Assembly: GCA_911728435.2 (NCBI GenBank)
Contig: OU452201.1
Location: 868,001 to 932,000 of the forward strand
Source: Apoderus coryli
Lineage: Eukaryota > Arthropoda > Insecta > Coleoptera > Attelabidae
Direction: 5' to 3'
DNA length: 64,000 nucleotides
The notes under the pieces were generated by a model that saw nothing but the letters and a program-made list of their open reading frames with translations, searched no databases and was not told the DNA's origin. Below, piece after piece: positions 1 through 11,344 of the stretch. The translations under genes were made by a program, and so were the position numbers. How positions within the stretch are numbered: the first letter of the stretch is position 1; each line of letters begins with the position of its first letter.

Positions 1-1463
1 CAAGGTATTTCCGCAGGAGTGGAAGAGGTCTCAGGTTGTGTTGTTGTGGTTCTGAAGTCGGGTGACAGATCTGTGATTGATAACTATCGCCCGATTTCCA
101 TTCTGTCGAATTTTGCAAAAATTTTTGAGTCTGTTCTATATGATCGTATTTATAGTTTTGTTAGAAATCAGATTTCCACTGTACAACATGGTTTCTTTTC
201 CCATAGATCTACTGTGTCTAATCTAGCGGTTCTTTCTGAAAATGTTTCTGAGGTTTTAGATCGTGGAGGCCAAATTGATGTAATATATACAGATTTCACT
301 AAGGCATTTGACAGAATGGATCACGGCATTTTGATGCGAAAATTTGACCAGTTTGGTTTTGTTTTAAACCTAAAATTGTTTCTTCAGTCATACTTGAAAA
401 ATATACCTCAGTATGTTTCTCACAATGGCTACCAGTCACATACATATACAGCTTCTTCAGGAGTGCCTCAGGGATCTTTTTTATGTTATTTATCAATGAC
501 CTGGAGAATGGAATGAATTGTGATCGGCTGATGTTTGCGAATGATCTTAAATTGTACAGTTCTATTGATAGTATCGTTGACTGTTCTAACCTACAGAACA
601 ATTTGGAGATGGTGCATCAATGGTGCGTACTAAATAAACTTTCACTTAATCCGTCGAAGTGCAAATATATCAGTTTTACGCGCAAGAAGGTGATCATTGA
701 TTACGTTTATTCCATTGATCAGGTGCAAACTCACGATGTGAATCTGTCACTGATTTAGGAATTATATTTGATTCGAAATTTACGTTTGCTGAGCATATCA
801 ATTATAAGACACTAGAGGCAGGTAGGACATACGGTTTTCTGGTTAGGAATTGCAGGGGATTTAGAAACACAGATACCCTTAAAACGCTGTACTTTAGCTA
901 CGTGCGCTCTAAACTGGAATATGGGTCACTGATATGTAAATACGGTCGAAAAAGTGCAACGTAGATTTTTGAAGTACTTAATGTATAAAGCGGATGGTCA
1001 TTATCCTCCAAGGGGTACTGACTACCTATTAATGACAGATCGATTTGAGATACCAAGTCTTGAACTTAGAAGGAAAATAAATTCTTTGCGATTTCTTTAC
1101 AATTTAGTTCACTCCAATATAGATTGTTCCCACTTGCTTTCAAGAATTAATTTCAACGTTCCAAGGCAGCATATAAGGTCCAGTACAACATTTTATTGTG
1201 ACGAATCTTATGTTGAGATCTCCTTTCTATTTGTACCAGAAACTACAATCTTATGTGTAAATATTGTGATATTTTTTCGTGTAGTGTTAAAGAAATTATG
1301 GATTGTGCCATGTTACTGATTAGTATTACCATTAAGAGCTAGTTTTCTTTTTATTTTAATTTAAGTTTATTTTTTTGTGGTTTCACCGTTTTGGAATTAT
1401 TATTGTTTTGTCCCGTAATTGGCTTCGCTGTTGGACAATAAATGCTATTATTATTATTATTAT
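1..1463 (+). mobile_element. non-LTR retrotransposon fragment, reverse transcriptase, degenerate
   Basis: The left edge cuts into a jockey-like non-LTR element lying antisense to XPO7, within the XPO7 intron that leaves the window. Positions 19-516 read as the RT fingers and palm (NYRPISIL, then QHGFF, TDFTKAFDRMDHG, SGVPQG). A frameshift near 480 moves the frame to 483-758, and more shifts follow before the 3' domain at 954-1319. The catalytic box, normally YADD, reads FAND, so the copy should be inactive. It ends in an ATT-repeat tail at about 1446-1463, as expected for target-primed insertion. It resembles the family at 11345 and 31060 but is clearly a different subfamily, because its tail is ATT rather than AAAT. 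The 5' end is outside the window. Confidence 0.85.
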
Positions 1464-1502
1464 ACAATCAGATTAGTAATTTCTGATGACATTCATTTTT
1501 AC

Positions 1503-4500
1503 CTGTTAGTGGTAACATGAACGTGTGAAAACGATCCTCGTCCTCGCCTAAATCAACATGTAACAACCTCCCCAGTGATGTGTAAAACATTGACCTGCAA
1601 CGCATTTCCGTGATGGCCACATTATTTCCCAAAAACGGAAAATGTTCACTGGTATGATTGTTCAACATGAATTGTACCTCGTCTAATTTAATTAGTCTTC
1701 TAACACAACTATAACCGACTGATAAATCGTTTAATAATTGTAACGTTTTACTAATTATCTGTTCACTTCTACCCCAATATTTCAAATTCGTAATACTGAA
1801 ATTAAAGTTAAAATGGATTAAAACATTTCTGCCACTGTTAGTAACGCAAATCACTTACATTTTCCTAACAAATACACTCAATACTGTACCATCATCATTC
1901 AAACCAAGAACCTCTGATAATCGCCTATAAATCTTCGAGTTCTTCTGCACCTGATCACCAATATAAATTCGTCGAAACTGTTCTATAAAACTTAATATGG
2001 CTAACTCCAAGTTTTCACAACCGCCTTGCGTCAGTCGCGTATCTGTCAAATTCATTAGCTGCAATACTCTACATACTAATTCCCCGTCCATACTATCGTG
2101 CTCGTCATTGTTATTAAACGACACTCGACCACCGATGGCTGCGCCAATTATGTACACTAGCCAAGTGAGTTGCCCTAAAAATATTCATTTTATAATTATA
2201 AGAAATCTGCTGGGACTCATGCCCTGAGCAGACGTAAAGACCCAAGGTCACTTGCTTTTCCCACTTCAAATCCTCACAAAGATGTCCAGAGCAGTCGTGC
2301 ATACACTCACCGGCAAATTAATCTATTCACTCAAAAAATTGATGACGTTTGCTCTTTAATGAATTTGTTATTTTAAATTCGATTCAAGGCAGTACCAATT
2401 GTGAGCGCAAATCATAATATTCTTAGAATTTGATTAAAGAACTCGAGAAGTTTGTACTGACATTAAGAATGCCATTGACAACAACCTGATCTCTAAGCGC
2501 CAATCAGGAAATTGGGAGCAAATCAAAATTTTGAACAATGGTGATTGTTCTATCGGTAATCATGACGATATTTATCTTCTCTGTTCCAAAGACAACAAAA
2601 ATCGTTTACTTTGTTGCATGTACTGACTTTTCGCGTTTTCTAGAAAGAATTAATTAGTTTTAACGCCATTCAGTGCTGAAAACAATACTACTTGGGACAC
2701 TGTGTACATATCACAACTGAGAACAGGGTTTCAATGATATTCTTTTATTTTAAATTCGATTCACGGCAGTACCTCTAATGGTGTTTTTCTTTTCTTTTTT
2801 GTAAATTATTTGGCCAGGTTTTGGCCTAAAAGTTACATTTAAAAGTGATAAATGATTGTAAGGCAGGCCACACATCAAGGAAACCTGAAACATGAAATGT
2901 GAAACGAGAAACATGAAACACGTTTCATAAAATAAGTACACATTGCCGTAAATGAGAATACGCACATCAGCGAAATGTGTTTCATGTGACGTCATAGCGA
3001 AGCAAATCCTGTAGAAACATGGTTTCATGAAATAGGTTCTGTTCTATATTTTTGTTTCTTGTTTCCCGTTATTGCGTTGCAGGCAATATTTGGTCAGTTT
3101 CAAAATGAAAGACGACGAAGAATTTAATGTAGTGTTTGTGTCAGTTATTGAAAAACATGAGGTAATTACAAGTTGGAGAAGTATTCTAATAGAAACTTCA
3201 AGGAAAAAGCGTGGCAACAGGTGACTGCCACTATACAAGAACCATGTTTAAGATTTATGTGATTATACGGATGTACCCAGTAACGTCACAGTTTAATATA
3301 CAGTTACTTCACTTCGTGTCGGAACCTTTTATCTCTCTGTCTTCAAAGCAATTCGCCGCTACTATAGTTATAGTATAGTATCTTATAGTATATATAGATA
3401 TAGTATAACATAGTAGTGGACCCGAATGTGGCTGGGATTGCAACGAGTCGATGCCGTTTTTAGTATCTACTGACCCTTTTTATATATAGTTATTATTCTA
3501 TGGTAACGTAGTTTCTTTCATTTTGATTTATTTTTGTTTTTTGATAATAATAATGTGGTTATAACCCCAACTACTGCGTCGTCATCAGTGTCCATTGCTA
3601 ACTGAAACAAATTATTTGATTCTGGTTTGTGCATCGATGAAGCACAAACTTTCCGTTTCGTATTTCATATTTCATGTTTCAGATTTCTTATTTCATATTT
3701 CACGTTTCCAGTTTCCTTGATGTGTGGCCTGACTTAGAGTTGCCGTTTAACAATGAAAATAACGCCAACATTATTAATGAACAAACTTCATCAATTTTTT
3801 GAGTGGATCGATAATTTTGCCGGTGAGTGTAATTCAACTTCCGTAAAGGGAATGTAGTAGTAATCTAGGCATCAGCAACACAGAGGCCTGTGCTACTTTC
3901 CAGTTTGGACACCGAAGGAGCATGAGAAAGATCGTTTTACGTATATTATGGTAATATATTAACTTTTAAGCATCAAAAAGTCTTGCAGCCATACATACTT
4001 CTCTCTTTGGTGTATTTTGATCGATAAAAAAGATAATGGCGAATCAATTTTAAGTTTAAATTAGACATATTGCATTTAATATCACTCAATCAACTCTGTT
4101 TTTAATAAATATCAGGTACAACCACAGATCTAGACGAGTTTCTAGATCTGTGGGTACAACAAATGGACCATCCAAGCTAAGAAAGATAAAACACTATAAC
4201 CGAGCGAGGCTACCAAATCGTGTCTCTCGAGCAGCAGATAACACATAACTGAACTCCACAAGTTAGTGGAGAGTACATGGTTGTTGGATTGGGTGGCATA
4301 AAATACGGGGACTTTTCACAATAAGCCCATGAGGCTGCAGTGAAACCGGGGACTTATGTCGAACGGTATCAAAACCTACATTTAACTCAGACAAAAAACT
4401 CACCTTCTTGTATTTTAAGTTCAATTTGTTGACTAGGATTTGCCAATAATTCCGAATAATTCCTAGCCGCCTGATCAAATAATTGAACTAACAACGTGCA

Positions 4501-6928
4501 CGTTTTCTGGTACTCACACCTAATCGAAAAATCACAAAAAAACAGTTACAAGTAATATATCAACGAATAAAAAAAAAAAACTAAAATCTAACCTTCCTAT
4601 CATTGAAATTTGTTCCAATTGATGTTGTACCATCCCCAAATCATCCAATGGATCATCCAAACCTTCCCGTACCACTACGGAAACACATTCCAAGCGTGAG
4701 GTAATGTAAGCGTTTGTCACTTCTGGCGTGTATGTGTCCAAAAGATGGGGTTCCGCTGTTTTAACGTATGGCACGGAAGCGACCATACGTTGCCACAGCG
4801 ACAGAAGGTAGTGGATGCTATTTGGAGCGAACTGCCACATCTGAAGAAGAAAAATACAACTTTTTCTTTAAATGAACATGTGCTTCCAATTTCGCTTATT
4901 ATTTTATGTTGATGATCAGGTGGTTTCAATTTGGAACATGGTTAACTTTCAAAACCCTCTGTCACAAATCGATACAGATACCAAAATCATGAAATGTATC
5001 GATATGACTTTCAATTAAGCTTTTATTACTAGAAAGCATGAGATCAGAGTAGAAAGGAGAAATGGATTCGTTGAAATCCATGCTGGAAATGCGTATTTTA
5101 TTTTTTCTTTATTTGTACTTAGTCTGTTCATCAATCCAAAATAGCTAGACAATACAAAAGTATTACCTGCAAGCTTTGCACAGTGAACTTCGCTATCATT
5201 TGTATTGCTTCTGGGTAATTCTCAACGACAACTAATTCACCTAGTTGATAGTTTGACTTGAGCCGTGCCAATAATCGACAGAACTCATGGTAATTTTCTG
5301 CATCACTCAACTTTTGTGGATTCTGTAATATCTCCTTCACACCATTAACCAAATGCGTGAGAAATTTAGCTCGTTCATTGTTGGTGAACAGTGATCGACG
5401 AACTGAAGCGATTTGCACTAAACATGATAATGCCAGCGATGACAGCGTGATTGGTAGTGAATGGTACAAATCAAAAAACAATTTCAACGTAGTGAAATCG
5501 AGAAATGCCGGTCGCCAACTTGTCGGTATCTGAACGGTACATAAGTCGTCTGAGCACTCATCGCCTGATGTACCGATAAAGTCGAATGTTAAGCAGTTTT
5601 GCACTAGCTGTAACAACTGGGTCATAAAGCCGTGCTGGGCCTCATTGTTAAAATCCAAACTTTTGCAATTTTCACGCGCATTGCCTAATAGTGTACAAGC
5701 CAATTGAAAGATTTCGAATAATTGCGTGTCTCGGAATGATGCTGCGATTTTCCGATGTTTCGTCAGGCCTCTAGTTGCCTCTGCGCCGGTTATTTGGTTC
5801 ATAACGCATGTGAGTTGAGATAAAAGTTGCACGCCAATCATACAATGCTCAACTGAACCCTGTAACGATAGAATAATTAATAGTAAACCTTTATTATTAT
5901 ATCAGAATTCAATATAATATACCTGCAAAAACTTGCTCACATCCGATACAACATTACGAAAGACAAACTCCTCCTTATGTATATCAAACCACCCCATTTT
6001 GGTTATGCGGGCAAATAGTGTGACCAAAGCCTGCATAACAAAATGGGGTAATTTTGGTCTCGTTGCTAAATAATTCAATACATAATTGCGTATATCTACT
6101 CTCTGCTGCAAACTCATACACTGCGTGTTGTGCAACACAAATTTTGTCAATGTTGTGGCAGCCAAAAAATGGGCATAGTATGAATTGCTTTGTTCTAAGA
6201 GAATTTGGCATTTCGTAAGCGCATCGGGACGTTCTTGGAATAGGGCAAACGCTTTTTCTGCATCAGCTCGAACAGCGACATCCTGCGACTCGTATAATTG
6301 CTTGCAAAACAGCTCCAGTTGCCTAATCTCCTGTAAGAAATAAGAAAAGGATAACAATTATAAAAAAACCCAATGATCTTTAATCTTTATGGGTTATAAC
6401 TCGTGACACAAGTTCTACATCATGTTTGTTGTTATTTTCATTTGAGGCCTTTAAAATAGCTAATCCCAAAGAACGCTTAACTCTTCCTGTTATAATACCT
6501 ACAGTAACGTTATGATCAACAAAATAAATATTCAAATACCTATTTAATTTAGGTAGGTAAGTCATTAAAGTATTTCATTTCAGTTGATTAAATAACGCTC
6601 TATTTGGGCTGATATCTGTATATTATTGTTGTTAGAAACTTTATAAGTTTAAGATATATCGTGAACCTCAAAAAAAATGGATAATAAACATAACCATTAT
6701 CATCGCAATTACTTTATTAGACTTTTTAATTCATAAATCAAACATAGCGTAGTCTAATCTATTCCACAATGATCTAAGTAGTGTTTTTATTCAATGTTAC
6801 ACTACATTAACAAAGTTAACAATCATTATTTGAAAAAATGGATTTTAACACAGTCAAATTATAAGAGATTTTAATTGTTTGGCGTAGTAATTTAATAGTC
6901 AGAAAATACTTACTTGTTCATCAACCAT
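1503..6928 (-). CDS. XPO7: exportin-7 (RanBP16), N-terminal two thirds, 3' exons off the window
   Basis: Nuclear transport receptor of the importin-beta family; it carries cargo between nucleus and cytoplasm with Ran-GTP. Seven exons join in frame: 6928-6914 (MVDEQ), 6330-5923, 5859-5167, 4840-4593, 4519-4404, 2174-1859 and 1795-1503. They give 696 codons plus one base. Stretches typical of the family are KQLYES near the start, [103 protein letters not shown] and FMLPLT. Known relatives are near 1,087 aa, so about 390 residues lie beyond position 1. The donor after 1503 is intact, so I read this as a cut by the window edge and not a broken gene. The ATG at 6928 follows the family N-terminus. 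Intron 5 (2175-4403) is swollen by nested transposons. The gene is divergent from Arp1. Confidence 0.95.
2304..3829. mobile_element. TA-flanked inverted-repeat DNA transposon (outer of a nested pair)
   Basis: Imperfect terminal inverted repeats of about 60 bp are seen at 2304-2362 and, in reverse complement, at about 3768-3829. Both start CACTCACCGGCAAA and later share ACTCAAAAAATTGATGA. A TA dinucleotide abuts each end (2302-2303 and 3830-3831), as in Tc1/mariner-like insertions, though a TA match alone is weak. A 28 bp direct repeat (TTAAATTCGATTCA, GGCAGTACC) occurs at about 2371 and 2749 inside the left part. No transposase of its own is readable. A second element (2859-3736) sits inside it. 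It lies in XPO7 intron 5. Confidence 0.6.
2859..3736 (+). mobile_element. inner inverted-repeat element with MADF-domain remnant (PIF/Harbinger-like)
   Basis: Ends at 2859 and 3736 are inverted copies: TAAG, one variable base, then CAGGCCACACATCAAGGAAAC. They run on into A-rich GAAAC/GAAAT short repeats. Between them, from ATG 3105, a short frame reads [20 protein letters not shown]. After a one-base shift near 3160 the next frame reads [19 protein letters not shown]. That pattern is typical of MADF (Myb/SANT-like) DNA-binding proteins, which PIF/Harbinger transposons often encode beside their transposase. No transposase is present, so this is a non-autonomous, decayed copy. A palindromic run of TATAGTATA units lies at about 3362-3415. 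The exact target duplication is unclear. Confidence 0.55.
4115..4160. repeat. 30 bp palindrome bounded by 8 bp direct repeats
   Basis: Arms CACAGATCTAGA (4123-4134) and TCTAGATCTGTG (4141-4152) pair perfectly around a 6 bp loop. GGTACAAC occurs exactly at both outer edges (4115-4122 and 4153-4160). An 8 bp duplication is what hAT-type insertion makes, so this may be the remnant of a nearly fully deleted element or a repair footprint. It is in XPO7 intron 5. The same design recurs at 42657. Confidence 0.7.
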
Positions 6929-7709
6929 TATTAATTGATTTCATTGGATTTAGAGCTACGAATTTAATAATTAAAATTTGTGTAATTTGCCGCTAACTAT
7001 TTGTAAGAACAATTTTTTTTCACCACAACACTTCGTTCGCAAATTGCACTCAAAAACATAAAACGCCAAAAAGGGTACTTTGACACGACCTCTACTGCCC
7101 ATTTATTGAAATAGAACAGCGCCTAATTTAAATTTATTATTTAAATTTTTAAAATTCCTAGGTAATTAATATTCCGACAAAATACATTTGTAATAAACAT
7201 TATCTATTTTATTGAATGGACTAATTCCACTATGTATTGTAAAAATTATTTCATAAATCAGTTAGATTATTTATTTTTAGCAACAACATTGCGGTGCCTT
7301 GAACATTATAGAGTTGTAGTTTAGGGTTCACCGAATTAATTTGCCAACTGTATATTTATTCAAACAAACAACTAATCAAAAGTAACAAGAAGTTCGCAAT
7401 TATTATGATCAAGGTATAAATCGATAAGAATTGGCTGAACTTGGTATTCAAAATTATTAAACATTTTTTTATAGAATATTAATATTATTAGCAACAATCC
7501 TAATCTGAAGAAGGTTACAGATGAGTCACATATGGTTTTTGACTTTGACAAGTGAAGTCAGTTGAATGTTAAAGGATAGATAGGTTTGTCATCAAAATAA
7601 TTCTCATAAAATCACAAACCCAAAATTGAAATAGATTTTTTGAGGAAACGGTATTTAATTCAACAAGGCGTATTATTTTATTTATTATTAATTTAATATT
7701 AAGTTTAAA
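6929..7709. promoter_or_regulatory. head-to-head promoter interval between XPO7 and Arp1
   Basis: A stretch of 781 bp separates the two start codons, so both 5' UTRs and promoters must lie here unless upstream exons exist elsewhere. It is AT-rich with no clear TATA box, repeat or ORF. I see no recognisable binding site that I would name. Confidence 0.5.
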
Positions 7710-10682
7710 ATGGAAGCCTATGATGTAATCGTAAATCAGCCTGTTGTGATAGATAATGTATATATTTTACTGCTAGAATATGGATTATGTATAAATGATG
7801 CATGTGTATCTTTTACAGGGTACTGGTATTATTAAAGCTGGGTTTGCTGGAGACCAAATACCTAAATGCCGCTTCCCCAACTAGTAAGGTTCTAATACAT
7901 CATTTAATGTTTTACTAATATACAGATTTTTAGCGTTGGCAGACCGAAACATGTCCGCATTATGGCTGGTGCTTTGGAAGGTGATATTTTTATCGGTCCT
8001 AAAGCAGAGGAGCATAGAGGACTTTTATCAATAAAATATCCAATGGAGCATGGTATAGTTACGGATTGGAATGACATGGAGAAAATATGGACGTATATTT
8101 ATTCTAAAGATCAGTTATCAACTTTCGCTGAAGAGCATCCGGTTCTTCTTACTGAAGCTCCGTTAAATCCTAAACCAAATAGAGAAAAAGCTGCAGAAAT
8201 TATGTTTGAGACATTAAATGTACCTGCGTTGTACATTTCTATCCAAGCAGTGCTTAGTTTGTAAGTAATCTAGGTATTTCGATCAAAAACGTATAACTCA
8301 AATTAATTACTGTACATTAGGTATTCGACTGGTCGAACTACCGGTGTTGTTTTGGACTCAGGTGACGGTGTAACACATTCAGTGCCTATTTATGAAGGTT
8401 TTGCTTTGCCCCATAGTATTATGAGGTCTGATATTGCAGGCAGAGATGTTTCTAGATATTTAAGGTATGTCGCCACATTAGTTCAACTATTTGTTTATTA
8501 TTTCCAATTTCATATAGATTATTGTTAAGAAAAGAAGGTATTATATTCCGAACAACAGCTGAGTTTGAGTCAGTAAAGACGTTAAAAGAAAAAGCCTGTT
8601 ATTTAGCAAATAATCCAGTTAAAGAAGAATCAGTAGAAACAGATCAAATCAACTATACACTACCGGATGGCAGTACGATCAAAGTAGGGCCAGCACGCTT
8701 TAGGGCGCCGGAAATTTTATTTAAACCCGACTTAATTGGTACGTTTTAACTAAAATGTGGACTGTACCTGTACAATTCACTATAATATATGATTTTTTCC
8801 AGGAGAAGAATGTGAAGGTCTTCATGAAGTGTTGATGTATTCAATCCAAAAATCTGACTTGGATCTTAGAAAAGTGTTATTTAAAAATATTGTACTGTCT
8901 GGTGGTTCAACGTTATTTAAAGGATTTGGAGATAGATTGTTATCTGAAATTAAAAAGTTGTCACCGAAGGAAGGAATAAAAGTAAGTAACCGTTTTATGT
9001 AAAAAAAAGGGTTGTACGTTTTTTTTTTATTGTCATTACATGTCATAAAATATTACATAACACAACATAAAAACATAGAAATGTATATAACTTAATCAAA
9101 ACAGAAAGTCAGTGCTGAGGAATTCATCAATGGAGTAAAAAGCCTGGACAATTAAGTAGTTTTTTAATCTATTTTTGAACATTGCAAGGCTCAGTGTTTT
9201 CAAACTATCTGGCAAATGATTATAGCATGTGGGACCATAATAATTCACAGAATTTCTGCTTCTACCCAACCTCATATATTCAGGAAGAATGTCATTTTTG
9301 TTTCTGGTATTGTGGTTGTGAACTTCATCATGCCTTATGTACAGATTGTAATTATTTTCACGTACATAATTGAATTGTAGATATAGAGACACGGGAGTGT
9401 AATTATTTTACATTTTTTAAATTTAGGTCTGACATCCTCTCGAAACTTTAAATCTGTCATTATTCGAACCACTCGTCTCTGAATTGCGAATACCCGACTA
9501 GCATGACAAAGCATATGAAGCCACACTGTGAAAAAGGCCAAAATATGCTGATTTCAAAACATTAAAAGAGACTTCACCCTTCAAGCTTCGCAACATGAAC
9601 ACAACCTTAGACAACTTGGCAATGGTAACCTCGACATGACCCGCCCAGGTTACCTTTTGGTCCAAAGTGACACCCAAAAACTTTACCAGACCATCAGAAA
9701 CAGCAACATCCGTCTCACGTAATGTAAATATTTTAGTAGCTGTTTTATTGGCATTCATACAGAGTTTGTTAGCTGCAAACCAGTCAGCAGCCTTCGACTG
9801 TGAATTAATCATACTTGAGGCCAGAACATCACTCGACAGTTCAACATCGACAATAGTTGAATCGTCTGCAAACAATGTCAGGTCAGAGCATGGCAGATGT
9901 AGCGGTAAATCATTAATGAAAATCAAAAATAATAGAGGTCCGAGCACCGATTCCTGTGGGACTCCACAAGAGCTCAACAAGGGCTGAGAAGACTTTGACT
10001 CAAACATCGTTACAACATTCCTACCAGTGAGATAGGAACTCAGCAAACGAATCGAATTCGCACTCATACCGTATCGCTCCAGTTTACCCAACAAGATATC
10101 GTGTGAGACGCAATCAAACGCCTTTGTTAAATCAAGTAAACAAGCCCCCACAAGCCTTCTACTCTCAAAAGCGGTTATAACGCTATTTATAAAGTTTTCT
10201 ATAGCTGAAACGGTGTTAAGTTTCGGTCTAAATCCAAATTGTTTCGGAGAAAATAAATTATTTCTTTCAAAATAGTTGGCTAATTGTTTAAAGAGTATCT
10301 TTTCAAAAATTTTGCCTAGAAATAGGGCGATAGTTGTTCAATTCATCTGGAGATCCTTTTTTGAATAACGGTATAATTTTGCTAAATTTCAGACAACTCA
10401 TTTCATTTCGAGAAATACTTCATTAGAGTAAGATTAAAAGAAATGTTTTACCACTGTACTTGTGAAGTGGTAAAATAAGCCTACCTACTTCATGCTGTCA
10501 CAAGCTGTATTTTATTAAATGGCGCCACTTTTTCGTAGATATCTGCGCCACAAGAACGCCTGTACTCAACATGGATTGGTGGTTCAATTTTAGCTTCCTT
10601 GGACACGTTTAAAAAGATGTGGGTATCGAAAAGGGAGTTCGATGAGGAAGGTCAAAGAGCTATACATCGAAAAACATTCTAG
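7710..10682 (+). CDS. Arp1: actin-related protein 1 (centractin), dynactin subunit
   Basis: Forms the short actin-like filament of dynactin, the dynein adaptor, in the cytoplasm. Exons: 7710-7757, 7819-7883, 7934-8260, 8321-8464, 8518-8738, 8803-8981 and 10539-10682. They total 1,128 bp, 375 aa against about 376 in relatives. The N-terminus [16 protein letters not shown], then [71 protein letters not shown] and the final [16 protein letters not shown] with HRKTF are characteristic and separate it from conventional actin. The in-frame TAG at the end of exon 2 is split by the intron (TA, then C), so the frame is intact. Intron 6 (8982-10538) holds an antisense retroelement. The exon 6-7 junction reads GIK-ISAPQE where relatives have KIRISAPQE, a small gap or a missed microexon. 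A poly(A) signal AATAAA lies at 10807-10812. Confidence 0.95.
9020..10440 (-). mobile_element. jockey-like non-LTR retrotransposon fragment in Arp1 intron 6
   Basis: Antisense to Arp1. The RT frame at 10151-9498 reads [40 protein letters not shown] and FADDSTIVD, so the catalytic FADD box is intact. Frames 9541-9335 and 9392-9096 carry the 3' thumb region ([29 protein letters not shown]) after frameshifts. Upstream sequence to about 10410 still encodes RT-like residues with FGFRP. Endonuclease and ORF1 are absent, so the copy is 5'-truncated. The 3' limit near 9020-9030 is an A/T-run and is approximate. The last Arp1 exon remains 99 bp beyond the element. Confidence 0.85.
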
Positions 10683-11344
10683 TTATTTTTATTCTTTAAC
10701 CGAAGTTATTATTAAATATTTTTTGTGATCTATTTCTTCGCTAATATTTATTATTGTTTTTATACTTACACGATGATTTTAATAGTTAAGGTCTACATTA
10801 TTAATCAATAAAATATTATAAGATGAACATATTTTTAAAAGAAATTATAAGAATATTAGACTTAAGCTTTAATTGTTTGTTGTGCATAAAATATTTTTTT
10901 ATTTTCAATTATTTTCTATAACTTATATTGTGGTTTTATTTTTTCCATGATTTTTGATACAAAATAAAAAATCCTACAATATGTAAGCAGCTTTAAGCAA
11001 AGTTAATGTAATAAATAATATGTATGTCTGCAATAACAATTACGCTATAATGTTACTTATTATTTTATACCTACTTATTAAATTTTACATTCGTCAAAAT
11101 TAGTTTTTCACTAATACTGAAAAATCGCTATCTAGCAATTGATTTTATGATTCCTATTAAATCAATGCAATCAAGCATGAAAGCTTTGTTCCAAAGCTTC
11201 ATATAGACCTGAGCATTAGCGTTTATTGCTCAACAGATTTCACCCTTAACAAAGCAAAATTATCGTACAGGTTGAGTTTGGTTTTTACACAATGGAGTGG
11301 AGAAATGAAAAAAGCCCATTTGCCGTTCTGTTGTTGTTCGCCAT
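10683..11344. other. Arp1 3' UTR and AT-rich spacer
   Basis: The Arp1 3' UTR with its poly(A) signal at 10807 lies here, followed by AT-rich DNA without a supported ORF. The right end directly joins a 5'-truncated retroelement. Confidence 0.5.

Noticed and set aside
2859..3736. TAA/TTA as a 3 bp target duplication of the inner element
   Set aside because: The flanking triplets are inverted, not direct, so they are part of the ends rather than a duplication.
7884..7886. Premature stop TAG in Arp1 exon 2
   Set aside because: The TAG is split by the splice donor: TA joins C of exon 3 to give Tyr, and the frame continues.
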